From: Acrocarpospora macrocephala
Lineage (GTDB): Bacteria > Actinomycetota > Actinomycetes > Streptosporangiales > Streptosporangiaceae
Reading direction: 5' to 3'
Assembly: GCF_009687865.1 (NCBI RefSeq)
Contig: NZ_BLAE01000033.1
Span: 124,001-188,000, forward strand
DNA: 64,000 bases
Part shown: positions 44,861-54,060 of the stretch, piece by piece
Layout of the letters: each line of letters starts with the position of its first letter
Position numbering within the stretch: the first letter of the stretch is position 1
Position numbers and translations under genes: made by a program
The notes under the pieces: generated by a model
What the model saw: the letters and a program-made list of their open reading frames with translations, nothing else
Told to the model about the DNA's origin: nothing
Databases searched by the model: none

Positions 44861-47800
44861 GTGACCGGGCCAGCCCATCCCGTTCGGCCCGACGGCGAAG
44901 GTCCGCCGGACGGCTCGCTGCGCCTGCAGGTCCTCGGTCCGTTGCGGCTGTGGCGCGATGGCGTCGAACTGGACGCCGGCCCCCGGCAGCAGGCGCAGCT
45001 GCTGGCCCTGCTCCTGGCGCGCGTGGGCCGTCCGGTCAGCACGAGAGAATTGATCGACCTGATCTGGGCCGATGACGCCCCCGCCAGCGCGCTCAACATC
45101 ATCCACAAGTACGTCGGGGCGTTGCGGCGGGTGCTCGAGCCCGCGGTCCCCGCCCGGGCGGCCGGCACATACCTGCACCGCCGCGGCGACGCGTACGTGT
45201 TCAGCGCCGGCCCCGCCACGCTGGACCTCCTCACGTTCCGGGAACTCCTCGAAGCCGCCCGGGCCGCCCTCGCCCAGCACGCTCGCGACGCGGCGCTTGA
45301 CCACTACGTCAAAGCGCTCGGCCTCTGGCAGGGCCCCGCGGGGGACGGGCTTTCCTATGGATCGGCCGCGATGCCGATCCTGGCCGCCCTCGACGACGAG
45401 TTCCACGCCGCCTGCGCGGCAGCGGCCGAACTGGCGGTGTCGCTACACCGACCAGAGCGGGTGATCCCGCCGTTGCAGCTGGCCGCGTCGATGGCGCTGT
45501 TCCACGAACCCGTACACGCCGGCCTCATCACCGCCCTCGGCGCCGCCGGACGGCAGGCGGAGGCGCTGTCGGCGTTCCACGCGGTCCGTGACCGCCTCGC
45601 CGAGGAGCTCGGCATCGACCCCGGCCCGGCGCTGCAAGCCGCGCACCTGCGCGTGTTGACGCAGACCCCGAGGCCGCCGGTGGTGACGAGCACCGAGAGT
45701 GCGGGTGACCGCGCACCAGCAGCCGGGCTGGTCGGCCGGGGCGAGGAACTCGGCGTGCTGCGGCAGACCATCGAGGCGGCGCTCACCGGCCGCACCGGGC
45801 TCGGCATCGTCGAAGGCGAACCGGGTGCGGGGAAGACGCGCCTGCTGGAAGAGGCCGCCGCCACCGCGGATCGGCGTGGCGCGCTCGTCGTCTGGGCTTC
45901 CTGTCTGGAAGGCGACGGAACACCATCGATGTGGCCGTGGGAGCAGGCGCTCACCATCGTCCTCGACAGCCTGCCCGCGCCGGCGCGCGAGACGTGGCTG
46001 GCCAGCGAACTCGGCCGCCTCCTCGAATCTCGAGACGATGACGCCACAATTTCCGGCGGCCGCGCCCAGTTCCGCCTGTTCGAGCAGGTCGTCACCGTTA
46101 TCGGCCAGGCCTCGGCAGAACGGCCGATGCTGCTGGTTATGGACGATCTTCAATGGATCGATGCCGCCTCGCTCCAGCTGTTCGGCCACCTGACGGGCCG
46201 GCTCCCCGCCGGCACCGCGATCATCAGCGCCCTTCGCGACCGCGCACCCACACCCAGCTCCGACCTTTCGCGGGTACTGGCCGCCGCCAGCCGGTTGCCC
46301 AGCCACCGCAGGATCCGGCTCGGCTCGCTCAACCTGACCGAGGTGGCCGAACTCATCCGCCGCGAGACCGGCCACGAACCGAGCGCGGACATCGCCCGCA
46401 ACATCCACGTTCGCACCGCCGGCAATCCCTTCTTCGTCCGCGAACTGTCGCGGCTTCTCAGCGACCGCGGCGCGCTCGGCGACGGCGACGCGTCGGCCCG
46501 GGCCGGGGTGCCGTCCACCGTGCGAGACGTCGTCCGCGATCGGATGGCGGGCCTCGACGACAGCGCTCGCGACCTGCTCCGGGTCGCCGCGCTGATCGGC
46601 CGCGACGTCGACCTCGGCCTGCTCGCCCGCGCCGCCGGCGTCGACGTCGCCGACTGCCTCGAACGCCTCGAACCGCTGCGCGCGCTCGGCCTGCTCGAAA
46701 TGGGGCCGGAGGACCCGTTCTCGTGGCGATTCGCGCACGACCTGGTCCGCGAATCGGTCACGGAGACAACGGAGCAGTGGCGGGCCATCCGGCTGCACCT
46801 GCGGGTCGCGGACGCGCTCGAAGAAAGCCAGGCGGACGACGAGTCCGTCACCGAACGCCTCGCCTTCCACCTGTGGGCCGCCAAGCCCCTCGCCGACCCG
46901 GTTCGTACCGCGGAGGCGCTGAAGCGCGCCGGTCGTCGCGCGGCGACCAAGCTCGCGTTCGCCGCCGCCGACCGGCACCTGCAATCGGCCGCCCAGGTCG
47001 CGCGGACCGCCGGGCTCCCGGAACTCGAGCTCTCCGCCCTCTCCCTCCTCGCCATCGCCCCGCGACGGCAAGCCGGGTTCGGCGGCACGACGTTCGATCT
47101 GCTGGAGCGCGCGGAACTCCTGGCCCGCCAGCTCGGCCAGGAGGTCGAGGCCGCCGGCCTCCTCTTCGCCCGCCTGTTCGGCGCCTACACCTTCCTGGAG
47201 TGGGATCGCGTCCGGCTGGTCCGCCGGCTGTACGAGCAAGGGGAAGCGTCCTCCGATCTGGTCGTCCGCGTGTACGGCCGGCAAGCCTGGGGCCTGCACC
47301 AGTGGGACATCGGCAACATCGGCGCGGCATACCGGTTGTTCAGCGGCAACAACCCCGCCCTTCTCGACGGGGTCGTCTCCTCGCACAGCGAGACCCCGAT
47401 CCGGCGGGACGTCTCGGGTGAGTGGCCAGGCTGGCTGGCCGTCCTGACGGCACTGCACGGTGACGCCGAGACGGCGGGGACCATGATCGACAAGTGGAAC
47501 GGCCCCGACGACCCGTACGCGGTCGCGACCTGGGCCTACTACATCACCATCATCGCGTCGATGGCCGGTGACGCGGGCTGGGTGCTGCGCACGATCCAGC
47601 GGTGGACGGCCGTGGGCACCGGCCGGACCGCCGTCCAGCAGGAGCACTACATCCGGCTGAACTGGTACTGGGCCCGCGCCCTCACCGGCGACGATCCGGC
47701 CGGTATCGCGGCGGAGGCCGAACAGCTCCTGGCCGGGACGCTGGTCGACCCGCCGCGGTGGGGCGTCGCGTACCACCACGGACTGCTCGCCGAGATGTGG

Positions 47801-48043
47801 CTGGCCGCCGGGATGCCGGACCAGGCGGGCCTCGCCCTCGACCGGGCGGACCAGGCCCTCGACGCCTACGGCCAGCGCTACGCCGAAGGACTTGTCCTGC
47901 TGCTGCGGGCGCGCCTGCTCCACGCCCGCGGCGAACCCGCCGACGTCGTACGAGCCGCTGCCGAGAAGGCCCGCGACCGGTCCAGCGAACGCGAATCCCA
48001 CCTCTTCGCCCGCCGCGCCGAAAAGTTCCTCGCCGAGCTTTGA
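44861..48043 (+). CDS. Large BTAD-ATPase transcriptional regulator
   Basis: A 1060-residue regulator. Residues about 20-100 form a winged-helix domain (LRLQVLGPLRLWRDGVEL, PVSTRELIDLIWADDAP). A bacterial transcriptional activation domain follows (about 105-270, ending DRLAEELGIDPGPALQA). An AAA/NACHT-like ATPase then has Walker A GEPGAGKTRLL near 325 and Walker B LLLVMDDLQWIDAASL near 425. The C-terminal half is TPR-like helical. No LuxR helix-turn-helix is at the C terminus. I prefer the GTG at 44861, 9 bases after AGGAG, over an ATG at 44837 that has no site. The target is unknown; no biosynthetic genes lie directly beside it. Confidence 0.9.
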   Translation: MTGPAHPVRPDGEGPPDGSLRLQVLGPLRLWRDGVELDAGPRQQAQLLALLLARVGRPVSTRELIDLIWADDAPASALNIIHKYVGALRRVLEPAVPARAAGTYLHRRGDAYVFSAGPATLDLLTFRELLEAARAALAQHARDAALDHYVKALGLWQGPAGDGLSYGSAAMPILAALDDEFHAACAAAAELAVSLHRPERVIPPLQLAASMALFHEPVHAGLITALGAAGRQAEALSAFHAVRDRLAEELGIDPGPALQAAHLRVLTQTPRPPVVTSTESAGDRAPAAGLVGRGEELGVLRQTIEAALTGRTGLGIVEGEPGAGKTRLLEEAAATADRRGALVVWASCLEGDGTPSMWPWEQALTIVLDSLPAPARETWLASELGRLLESRDDDATISGGRAQFRLFEQVVTVIGQASAERPMLLVMDDLQWIDAASLQLFGHLTGRLPAGTAIISALRDRAPTPSSDLSRVLAAASRLPSHRRIRLGSLNLTEVAELIRRETGHEPSADIARNIHVRTAGNPFFVRELSRLLSDRGALGDGDASARAGVPSTVRDVVRDRMAGLDDSARDLLRVAALIGRDVDLGLLARAAGVDVADCLERLEPLRALGLLEMGPEDPFSWRFAHDLVRESVTETTEQWRAIRLHLRVADALEESQADDESVTERLAFHLWAAKPLADPVRTAEALKRAGRRAATKLAFAAADRHLQSAAQVARTAGLPELELSALSLLAIAPRRQAGFGGTTFDLLERAELLARQLGQEVEAAGLLFARLFGAYTFLEWDRVRLVRRLYEQGEASSDLVVRVYGRQAWGLHQWDIGNIGAAYRLFSGNNPALLDGVVSSHSETPIRRDVSGEWPGWLAVLTALHGDAETAGTMIDKWNGPDDPYAVATWAYYITIIASMAGDAGWVLRTIQRWTAVGTGRTAVQQEHYIRLNWYWARALTGDDPAGIAAEAEQLLAGTLVDPPRWGVAYHHGLLAEMWLAAGMPDQAGLALDRADQALDAYGQRYAEGLVLLLRARLLHARGEPADVVRAAAEKARDRSSERESHLFARRAEKFLAEL

Positions 48044-48054
48044 TCGCCGGGCAG

Positions 48055-48939
48055 TCACCGGGGCGAGCTCATTCGAGTTCGACGGGTGATCAACCACCCG
48101 AACCCGGCCGCCGTGAAGAACATGACAATGCCGTACACCGCACCCGGGATGGCCATCTCGGCGCTGTTCAACAGCGCCGGGCTCAGGGCGATCGTGATGG
48201 CGAGCGCGGTGTTGTGGATGCCGATCTCAAACCCGGCCGCGGTGGCCGCGCGGTGGTCGACGCCGGCCAGCCGCGGCACGCCGTAGCCGATCAGCAGGCT
48301 CACGATGTTGAAGGCCAGCACGGCCAGCCCGACCGAGACGAAATAGCCGACGAGGTTCTCCCGCTCCCCGTACAGGACGGCGGAGATGACCGTGAGCAGG
48401 ACCACGACGGACAGCACCCGGACGGGCAGGTTGAGCCGCCGCGCCAGCTGCGGCGCCAGCGCGCGCACGAGCATTCCGATCGCGACCGGCCCGAGCACCA
48501 TCACGAAGACCTGCTGCAACTTGTCGACCTGCAGCCCGAGGGCGGCCCCACCGGGGAGGAAGTACCCGGCCGAGAGGTTCACCACGATCGGCAGGGTGAC
48601 CACGACCAGCACCGAGTTGACCGCGGTGAGCGTGATGTTCAGCGCGACGTTCCCGCCGAACAGGTGGCTGAACAGGTTGGCCGTGGGGCCACCGGGCGAC
48701 GCCGCGACCACCATCATCCCGACCGCCAGCTCCGGTGGGAGCCGGAAGGCGAGCACCAGGCCGAAGCAGATCGCCGGCAGCAGCACGACCTGGCACAGCA
48801 GCGCGACCACGGCCGCCTTCGGATACTGGCCCACCCGCCGGAAGTCGTCCAGGGTCAGGCCGAGACCCAGGCCGAGCATGACGATGCCGAGGGCGAAAGG
48901 CAGACTGGCCAGGACCAATGGGGAATCCATGGCGGACAT
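48055..48939 (-). CDS. BASS-family (bile acid:sodium symporter-like) transporter
   Basis: A membrane protein of about 294 residues with nine or ten segments. Family features: LGLGLTLDDFRRV near 28-40, VVAASPGGPTANLFSHL near 85 and FEIGIHNTALAITIAL near 235. Bacterial members carry organic anions with sodium; the substrate is unknown. Two starts are possible (48939 or 48930); neither has a strong ribosome-binding site. It converges on the large regulator gene with only 11 bases between the stops. Confidence 0.88.
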   Translation of the reverse strand: MSAMDSPLVLASLPFALGIVMLGLGLGLTLDDFRRVGQYPKAAVVALLCQVVLLPAICFGLVLAFRLPPELAVGMMVVAASPGGPTANLFSHLFGGNVALNITLTAVNSVLVVVTLPIVVNLSAGYFLPGGAALGLQVDKLQQVFVMVLGPVAIGMLVRALAPQLARRLNLPVRVLSVVVLLTVISAVLYGERENLVGYFVSVGLAVLAFNIVSLLIGYGVPRLAGVDHRAATAAGFEIGIHNTALAITIALSPALLNSAEMAIPGAVYGIVMFFTAAGFGWLITRRTRMSSPR

Positions 48940-49127
48940 TCTCGGGCATCCTGACAGCCTGTAGGGAGAGTCGCAGGCTGGCCGATCCAAACAACGCGGG
49001 CCGGACGACGCGGACCGCGATCAACGACCCGGTAGCCGAGACGAGCGCCCCACCACGTGCGCTCCGCCGCCGTCCGAGCCGCCCCCGACCGGGCCCGGAC
49101 GTTCGCCGAACGTGCGGCGCGAACGGC

Positions 49128-49343
49128 TCATTGTCCGGTACTCGATTTGGGCGGTGAATAGACACCCCAGAGGTGGAAGACCAGCCCGATGCCCCAGAAG
49201 ACTATGGACCACATGGGCCAGAAGAAGTTTTCCGGGTCGTAGAGCCGCCACACGATGACCTGGGCCACGTTGGCCACGACGTAGGAGAGCAGGTGGACCC
49301 GCAGCCCCCATTTCTTGGCGCTTTCGCTTTTCGTGGATCTCAT
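49128..49343 (-). CDS. 2TM-domain small membrane protein
   Basis: A 71-residue protein with two transmembrane helices (LLSYVVANVAQVIVWRL and WPMWSIVFWGIGLVFHLWGV) and short basic ends, matching the bacterial 2TM domain family, often fused to histidine kinases or found alone. The alternating hydrophobic pattern and the HLWGVY end are typical. It is isolated here, so no role can be inferred. The flanking 137 bases (48991-49127) and 110 bases (49344-49453) hold no further gene. Confidence 0.8.
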   Translation of the reverse strand: MRSTKSESAKKWGLRVHLLSYVVANVAQVIVWRLYDPENFFWPMWSIVFWGIGLVFHLWGVYSPPKSSTGQ

Positions 49344-49453
49344 GTCCGCAGGCTAAGTCGGCGTACTTGACGAGGAATGAATCGCTCGTTCAGTGATCGT
49401 CAAGTGCCCGGGTTGAACAATGGGGCGCGAAAACCACACGTCGAAAGGTTCAC

Positions 49454-50242
49454 ATGATGACGACGACTCGCCGAGCGGTGCTGGCCGGATCCGCCGCGGT
49501 CGCGACCGGCGCCCTGCTGGGAACGTCCGAGGCGCAGGCGCATCCCAAGCCCAAGCCCACCGTGGTACTCGTGCACGGCGCGTTCGCCGACGCCTCCGGC
49601 TGGAACGATGTCGCAGCCAAGCTCATCCGCGACGATTATCCGGTCATCGCCCCGGCGAACCCGCTCCGCGGCGTGGCCTCCGACTCCGCCTACCTGGCGA
49701 GCATTCTCGCCACACTCAACGGTCCGATCATCGTGGCCGCGCACTCCTACGGCGGAATCGTCGCCACCAACGCCGCCGCCGGCAACCCCAACGTGAAAGC
49801 GCTGGTCTACGTGGCCGCGTTCGCCCCCGACGAGGGAGAGTCCCTGCTGGAACTTCAAACGAAGTTCCCGGGCAGCAGACTCAACGAGGCGGCGCTGGAC
49901 TTCCGCCCCTACGCCGAGGGCCTCGTCGACGGCTACATCAAGAAGGAGTTCTTCCACGACGTCTTCGCGGGCGACGTGCCGAAGCCGACCACGGACCTGA
50001 TGCACGCCGGCCAGCGCCCCGCCGACGCGCGCACACTCGGCGAGCCGTCCGGTGCTCCGGCGTGGAAGACCATTCCTTCCTACTACCTGGTCGCCAAAAA
50101 CGACCAGGTGCTGCCGGCCGCGGCGCAGCGGTTCATGGCCCAGCGGGCCGGGTCGCAGATCCGCGAGATCGCCGCCTCACATGTCGCGATGATCTCGCAA
50201 CCTACCGCGACGGCCGACCTCATCAAACGCGCCGCGCGCTGA
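49454..50242 (+). CDS. Secreted alpha/beta hydrolase (Tat signal)
   Basis: A 262-residue hydrolase with a Tat-type signal peptide, TTTRRAVLAGSAAVATGALL (about 3-22), cleaved near AQA. The mature part has VVLVHGAFADASGW (oxyanion loop, about 37-50), the nucleophile in VAAHSYGGIVA (about 94-104), an Asp candidate in VAKNDQVLP and the His in AASHVAMISQP near the end. It resembles the EstA/RutD-like 'alpha/beta hydrolase of unknown function' group. ATG with GAAAGG upstream. Followed after 18 bases by an MFS exporter, so the two may be co-transcribed. Confidence 0.88.
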   Translation: MMTTTRRAVLAGSAAVATGALLGTSEAQAHPKPKPTVVLVHGAFADASGWNDVAAKLIRDDYPVIAPANPLRGVASDSAYLASILATLNGPIIVAAHSYGGIVATNAAAGNPNVKALVYVAAFAPDEGESLLELQTKFPGSRLNEAALDFRPYAEGLVDGYIKKEFFHDVFAGDVPKPTTDLMHAGQRPADARTLGEPSGAPAWKTIPSYYLVAKNDQVLPAAAQRFMAQRAGSQIREIAASHVAMISQPTATADLIKRAAR

Positions 50243-50260
50243 CGCCTCGGAGACCCGGCG

Positions 50261-51553
50261 ATGCATACCCGAGCTTACGAAGACCAGTGCGCCGCCGAGG
50301 AGAAGCGGCACAGCTCCGCCAAGCCGCCCGTCGGCAATCCGAAGCTCACCCTGTTCGCGCTGGCACTGGGCACCTTCGCGATCGGCACCGGCGAGTTCGG
50401 CAGCAACGGCATCATCCAGCTCTTCGCCGCTGATCTCGACGTGTCGATCCCCGCCGCCACACAGGCGATCACCGCCTACGCCTTCGGGGTGGTGATCGGC
50501 TCTCCGGCCATCACCCTGTTGGCCGCCCGGGTCAACCGGCGCACACTGCTGCTCGGCCTGGTCGTGCTCTTCCTGGTCGGCAACGTGCTGTCCGCGCTGG
50601 CGCCGGACATCGCGCTGCTCGTCGCCTTCCGGTTCGTCACCGGTAGCGTGCAGGGCGCGTTCTTCGGTGCCGGCGCCGTCGTCGCCGCGTACGTGTACGG
50701 GCCCGGCAAGGGAGGCAAGGCGTTCGCCACTGTGATGGGGGGACTCACCCTCGCCACCATCGCCGGTTCACCGCTCGGCACCTTCGTCGGCCAGCACGCC
50801 GGCTGGCGCGCCATGTACTGGACCGTGGTCGCCATCGGCCTGCTGGCCGGTGCCGCCCTGGTCGCCTGGCTGCCCCGTACGGACGATCTGCACGGCAGCC
50901 CCGTCCGCAATGAGCTGCACGGCCTGCGCCGGCTCAACGTCTGGCTGATGGTCGCCGTCGCGGCGCTCGGCATCTCCAGCATCTTCGCCGTCTACACCTT
51001 CATCGGCCCCTTCGTCACCGACGCGGCACGGCGGGACGCCGCGCTCATCCCGATCGCGCTCGCCGTCTTCGGCCTCGGCATGGCAGTCGGCAACCATCTC
51101 GGGGGACGTGTCGCCGACCGATCCGAGCACCGAGGGCTGACCTGGGGATACGGCGGCGTCCTGGGGCTCCTGGCACTGATCGGCGTGGCCGGTGAGAACC
51201 TGCTGATACTGCTGCCCTGCCTGTTCGGCGTCGGGGCGACCATGATGCTCGCGATCCCCACCATCCAGGTCCGGCTGACCGCTTTCGCGCCGGACGCGCC
51301 GACCCTGATGGGCGCGCTCAACCTGGCCGCCCTCAATCTGGCCAACTCTCTCGGCGCGGTCGGCGGCGCGCTCACCCTCGAAGCCGGTTGGGGAACCCTG
51401 TCCACCGTCTGGGCCGGCTTCGTTCTCACGTCCGCCGGTCTGCTCCTGTACATCGTGACCGTCGCCAGAAAGAAGCCGGCACCCGGCCCAGACTCGGCTC
51501 GACCGAGTGTCCGACGCTCCCGGATCACATTCTCCCGACCAGGGCCACGATGA
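50261..51553 (+). CDS. MFS exporter, DHA1 family
   Basis: A 430-residue transporter with 12 predicted segments. FAIGTGEFGSNGIIQLFAAD near 36-55 and AITAYAFGVVIGSPAITLL near 67 are typical of the AraJ/chloramphenicol-exporter branch of DHA1; motif A-like sequence is RVNRRTLLLGL near 88. The tail after the last segment is short and basic. It probably exports small molecules or drugs. The end overlaps by 29 bases the convergent small gene at 51525. Confidence 0.9.
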   Translation: MHTRAYEDQCAAEEKRHSSAKPPVGNPKLTLFALALGTFAIGTGEFGSNGIIQLFAADLDVSIPAATQAITAYAFGVVIGSPAITLLAARVNRRTLLLGLVVLFLVGNVLSALAPDIALLVAFRFVTGSVQGAFFGAGAVVAAYVYGPGKGGKAFATVMGGLTLATIAGSPLGTFVGQHAGWRAMYWTVVAIGLLAGAALVAWLPRTDDLHGSPVRNELHGLRRLNVWLMVAVAALGISSIFAVYTFIGPFVTDAARRDAALIPIALAVFGLGMAVGNHLGGRVADRSEHRGLTWGYGGVLGLLALIGVAGENLLILLPCLFGVGATMMLAIPTIQVRLTAFAPDAPTLMGALNLAALNLANSLGAVGGALTLEAGWGTLSTVWAGFVLTSAGLLLYIVTVARKKPAPGPDSARPSVRRSRITFSRPGPR

Positions 51554-51872
51554 GTGCCGCGACCCCGCTCTGCACCGCCGACAGCACCGCTTCCTTGGCG
51601 CCGCCCGCGATCGCCGTGCCCAGCGCGCGCAGGCGGCCCGGCTCGGACTCCACCGCCGCCACCACCGCGCCCGGATCGCTCACCGCGCCCTCCGGGGTCA
51701 CCAGACCGGCGCGGGTCAGCGTGCCGATGAAGGCCCGCAGTTCCGCCACCGCCGCGTCCACCTCGGCCCGCGACATCCCCTCCCCCGTGTTGTTGACCGT
51801 GAAGCTGCTCCCGGCGCCGGTCTGCACGTAGCTGTCCCGGCCGATCTTGTTGCCGTACACGTAATCCGACAT
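51525..51872 (-). CDS. Small protein with N-terminal GRDxYxQxGAGS motif
   Basis: A 115-residue protein. Its first 28 residues hold GNKIGRDSYVQTGAGS followed by TVNN, a glycine-rich beta-type motif. The rest is helical (MSRAEVDAAVAELRAFIGTL) and ends in an amphipathic or membrane-seeking helix (GVAALIVALVGRM). The same motif, 16 of 24 positions identical, ends the upstream DUF6232 protein. I chose the ATG at 51872 with GAGGGG 8 bases upstream. It lies 12 bases after the DUF6232 stop, in one operon. The N-terminal motif plus helical domain recalls actinobacterial amyloid-signalling effectors, but this is inference. Confidence 0.75.
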   Translation of the reverse strand: MSDYVYGNKIGRDSYVQTGAGSSFTVNNTGEGMSRAEVDAAVAELRAFIGTLTRAGLVTPEGAVSDPGAVVAAVESEPGRLRALGTAIAGGAKEAVLSAVQSGVAALIVALVGRM

Positions 51873-51884
51873 GCCGTACACCCC

Positions 51885-52457
51885 TCAGTTGTTGACGGTC
51901 GTCCGGCTACCGGCGCCGCTCTGCTCGTACTTGTCCCGGCCCACCTTGTCGCCCATCACCAGATCGCCTCGGACCTGGACGATCCGCTCCTGCGTCGGCG
52001 GATCCTCGATGGCGTCCACGATCTCGCCCTTGATCCGGTAGATCTCGTCCCTGTCGGTTCCCGACAGCGCGGTGAACTGCGTGCCCGCCGTCTCGATCGT
52101 CAGCGCGTACCTGGGCCGCCGGAACAGCAGCCGGTAGACCAGCACCACCAGCAGGTACGCCACCCGCAGCCCGCCCACCACCACCGCCGCCATCGCGAAC
52201 TGCGCCGCCGCCTCCACCAGGTTGAACCCGGCGTCCACATCCAGCTCCGGCACCACCCCGAACGCCACCCCCGCGACCGCCCCGACCACCGCCAGCGCGG
52301 CCGCGATCCCCTTCAACGGATAGAACGTCGCCAGCCGCCCGCCCCACACCAGCCGCAGACTCTGCACCCGCGAAATGTTCGCCAGCGGATACACCTCATG
52401 CCCGATCCGGACGACCCGCTTACTGATCCGGATCTCCCCTACGTGCTGCTTTCCCAT
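51885..52457 (-). CDS. DUF6232-family membrane protein with C-terminal motif
   Basis: A 190-residue protein. The N-terminal part (GEIRISKRVVRIGHEVYPLA, then ISRVQSLRLVWGG) and two hydrophobic hairpins (about 52-75 and 85-112) match the DUF6232 layout. A soluble beta domain follows (RYALTIETAGTQFTALSG), and the last 26 residues hold GDKVGRDKYEQSGAGS and end TVNN. That motif also opens the next protein. The start is ATG with GTGAGGG upstream. Function unknown; the arrangement suggests a membrane platform that contacts the small protein through the shared motif. Confidence 0.8.
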   Translation of the reverse strand: MGKQHVGEIRISKRVVRIGHEVYPLANISRVQSLRLVWGGRLATFYPLKGIAAALAVVGAVAGVAFGVVPELDVDAGFNLVEAAAQFAMAAVVVGGLRVAYLLVVLVYRLLFRRPRYALTIETAGTQFTALSGTDRDEIYRIKGEIVDAIEDPPTQERIVQVRGDLVMGDKVGRDKYEQSGAGSRTTVNN

Positions 52458-52549
52458 GCCGCCCTCACCTTCACGCCCACGCGAAGAACGGCTCCATGCT
52501 CACCCGATCACGACCGGATCGTGAGAGTACCCCCCTACCCAAACCGGGG

Positions 52550-52576
52550 CTATCGGACGAATGTCGATAGCATTCG
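52550..52576. promoter_or_regulatory. Nested inverted repeats in a divergent promoter
   Basis: CTATCG (52550-52555) pairs with CGATAG (52565-52570), and interleaved with it CGAATG (52558-52563) pairs with CATTCG (52571-52576). They lie between the DUF6232 gene and the lipoprotein gene, an AT-richer stretch, and may form one or two operators. Confidence 0.5.
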
Positions 52577-52612
52577 CCGACTAATGAGCGTTTTGAGTGG
52601 CTGGAGAAACCT

Positions 52613-53380
52613 TTGAGGCGTTTCATTGCTTCCGTCAGTGCTGCGCTGGTTGTGCTCATCGCAGGATGCGGAGGTTCGGCCGACCCATCAGCGGACCCAC
52701 CGGCCGACCCGGCGGCCAGTCCCACGGCAAGCCCGATGGCGGCGCTGGAGGCGCAGCTCGTGGCCAAGCGCGGGGTCAAGGTCAGCGAGATTCAGGAGAC
52801 CCACGTCGACGGCGAACTCTTCAACAGCGGGAACCGCGACGGCGTCGTACAGTTCAGCGGCACCGGCGTCGACGGATACGACGTCACGATGAAAACCGAG
52901 CTGATGGACGCCCCCATCCGGACGCTCGCCATCGGTTCCTCCTCCTACCAGTCCGGCGGAGCGATCGCGGACGCGCTGCCCGACGGTAAGAAATGGCTGA
53001 AGTCGGAGAGCGAACCGGGAAAGCGGACCCCGTTCTTCACCCCGATGCTGATCCTGGAACCCGCCACCCTCAAAGCCGTCCTGGCGACGACGGCGAAGCA
53101 GTCCGGCGGCGGGTACGAAGGAACGATCACGCTGGGGGCTCTCCACGCCGTATCGCCGTCATTCCAGGCCGAGGACCTGACCGACACCCGAGAGGCCGGA
53201 CTGGTGATGTCATGGCGGATGTCGGTGGGCCCGGACGGGCTGCCGACACGACTGGTCACGAGCTACTCCGACCCTGAATACACACTCGGCCCCCTCGAGA
53301 AGAAGAGCGACATTCGCTTCTCCTCCTGGGGAACCCCAGTGGAACTCGCATCCCCGCCGGAGAAAGAGACGAGCACCTGA
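52613..53380 (+). CDS. Lipoprotein of unknown function
   Basis: A 255-residue lipoprotein. The signal peptide ends in the lipobox LIAGC (Cys19), followed by a Ser/Pro/Ala-rich linker. The rest is beta-rich (FSGTGVDGYDVTMKTELMD, IRTLAIGSSSYQSGG), resembling the LppX/LprG-like fold of actinobacterial lipoproteins, which bind hydrophobic molecules; that is a weak call. TTG start at 52613 with GGAG 7 bases upstream. No operon partner. Confidence 0.8.
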   Translation: MRRFIASVSAALVVLIAGCGGSADPSADPPADPAASPTASPMAALEAQLVAKRGVKVSEIQETHVDGELFNSGNRDGVVQFSGTGVDGYDVTMKTELMDAPIRTLAIGSSSYQSGGAIADALPDGKKWLKSESEPGKRTPFFTPMLILEPATLKAVLATTAKQSGGGYEGTITLGALHAVSPSFQAEDLTDTREAGLVMSWRMSVGPDGLPTRLVTSYSDPEYTLGPLEKKSDIRFSSWGTPVELASPPEKETST

Positions 53381-53395
53381 CGTCCCGAAATCAGG

Positions 53396-53965
53396 TCAGA
53401 AGCCGCGGCACTGGTCTTCCTTGTTGCCGCCGACGGCGTTGCTGCTTCCGGTTGGCTTCGGGTGGTTTTCCTTGCACTGGAGGTTGCCCTTGACTGAGTT
53501 GCGGTGGATCTGGGCGCCATGGTGATTGCCGACCACCTGGATGCTGCCGCCGACTCGGTTGTTGTTGACCCGCAGGTAGCGGCGGTTGGCGTCGAGTTGG
53601 ATGTCGGCGTTGATCCGGGACGAGGTCACGGTGGCGGCGCCGCCCTGCTTCACCTGGACGCTGCCACGTACGATCGAGCCGGCGACCACGGACACGGCGC
53701 GGGCGCCCTCGGCCTGGACGTTGCCTTCGACGTTCACCTTGCGGGCTACCAGGGTCGCGTTCCGCTCCACCTTGATGGTGCCTTTCACGCGGGTGCCTAG
53801 GAGGGTGCAGGTCGCGCCCGCCGGGACGCGGATGTTGTCAAGGGTCGTGGCGCGGATGGTCCCCCGGCAGGTGCGTTCCTCCGCGAATGCCGGGGTGGCC
53901 ACCGCCAGGCCGCCGACAACGGTACCGAGGACGGTTCCGGTCAGAGCCAGCTTGATCTTGTTCAT
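53396..53965 (-). CDS. Secreted beta-solenoid-like repeat protein
   Basis: A 189-residue protein with a signal peptide (1-28, ending ATPAFA). The mature chain is built of short beta-rich repeats of about 20 residues, with patterns such as VKGTIKVERNATL, VEGNVQAEGARAV, VRGSVQVKQGGAA and VGGSIQVVGNHHG; the G-[ST]-[IV]-x-V step suggests a right-handed beta helix. Two early cysteines and two late ones (LQCKEN, DQCRGF) may cap it. Function unknown; such proteins often sit at the cell surface. It converges on the lipoprotein gene with a 15-base gap. Confidence 0.8.
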   Translation of the reverse strand: MNKIKLALTGTVLGTVVGGLAVATPAFAEERTCRGTIRATTLDNIRVPAGATCTLLGTRVKGTIKVERNATLVARKVNVEGNVQAEGARAVSVVAGSIVRGSVQVKQGGAATVTSSRINADIQLDANRRYLRVNNNRVGGSIQVVGNHHGAQIHRNSVKGNLQCKENHPKPTGSSNAVGGNKEDQCRGF

Positions 53966-54060
53966 GTCGTGCCCTTCGTCGGCTTCGGCCAGGGCTGCCT
54001 GGCCATACGAAGGATTTCGACAGGCGGTGAGGGCTCGGTGAGGCGTGCATTAGCGTCCTC

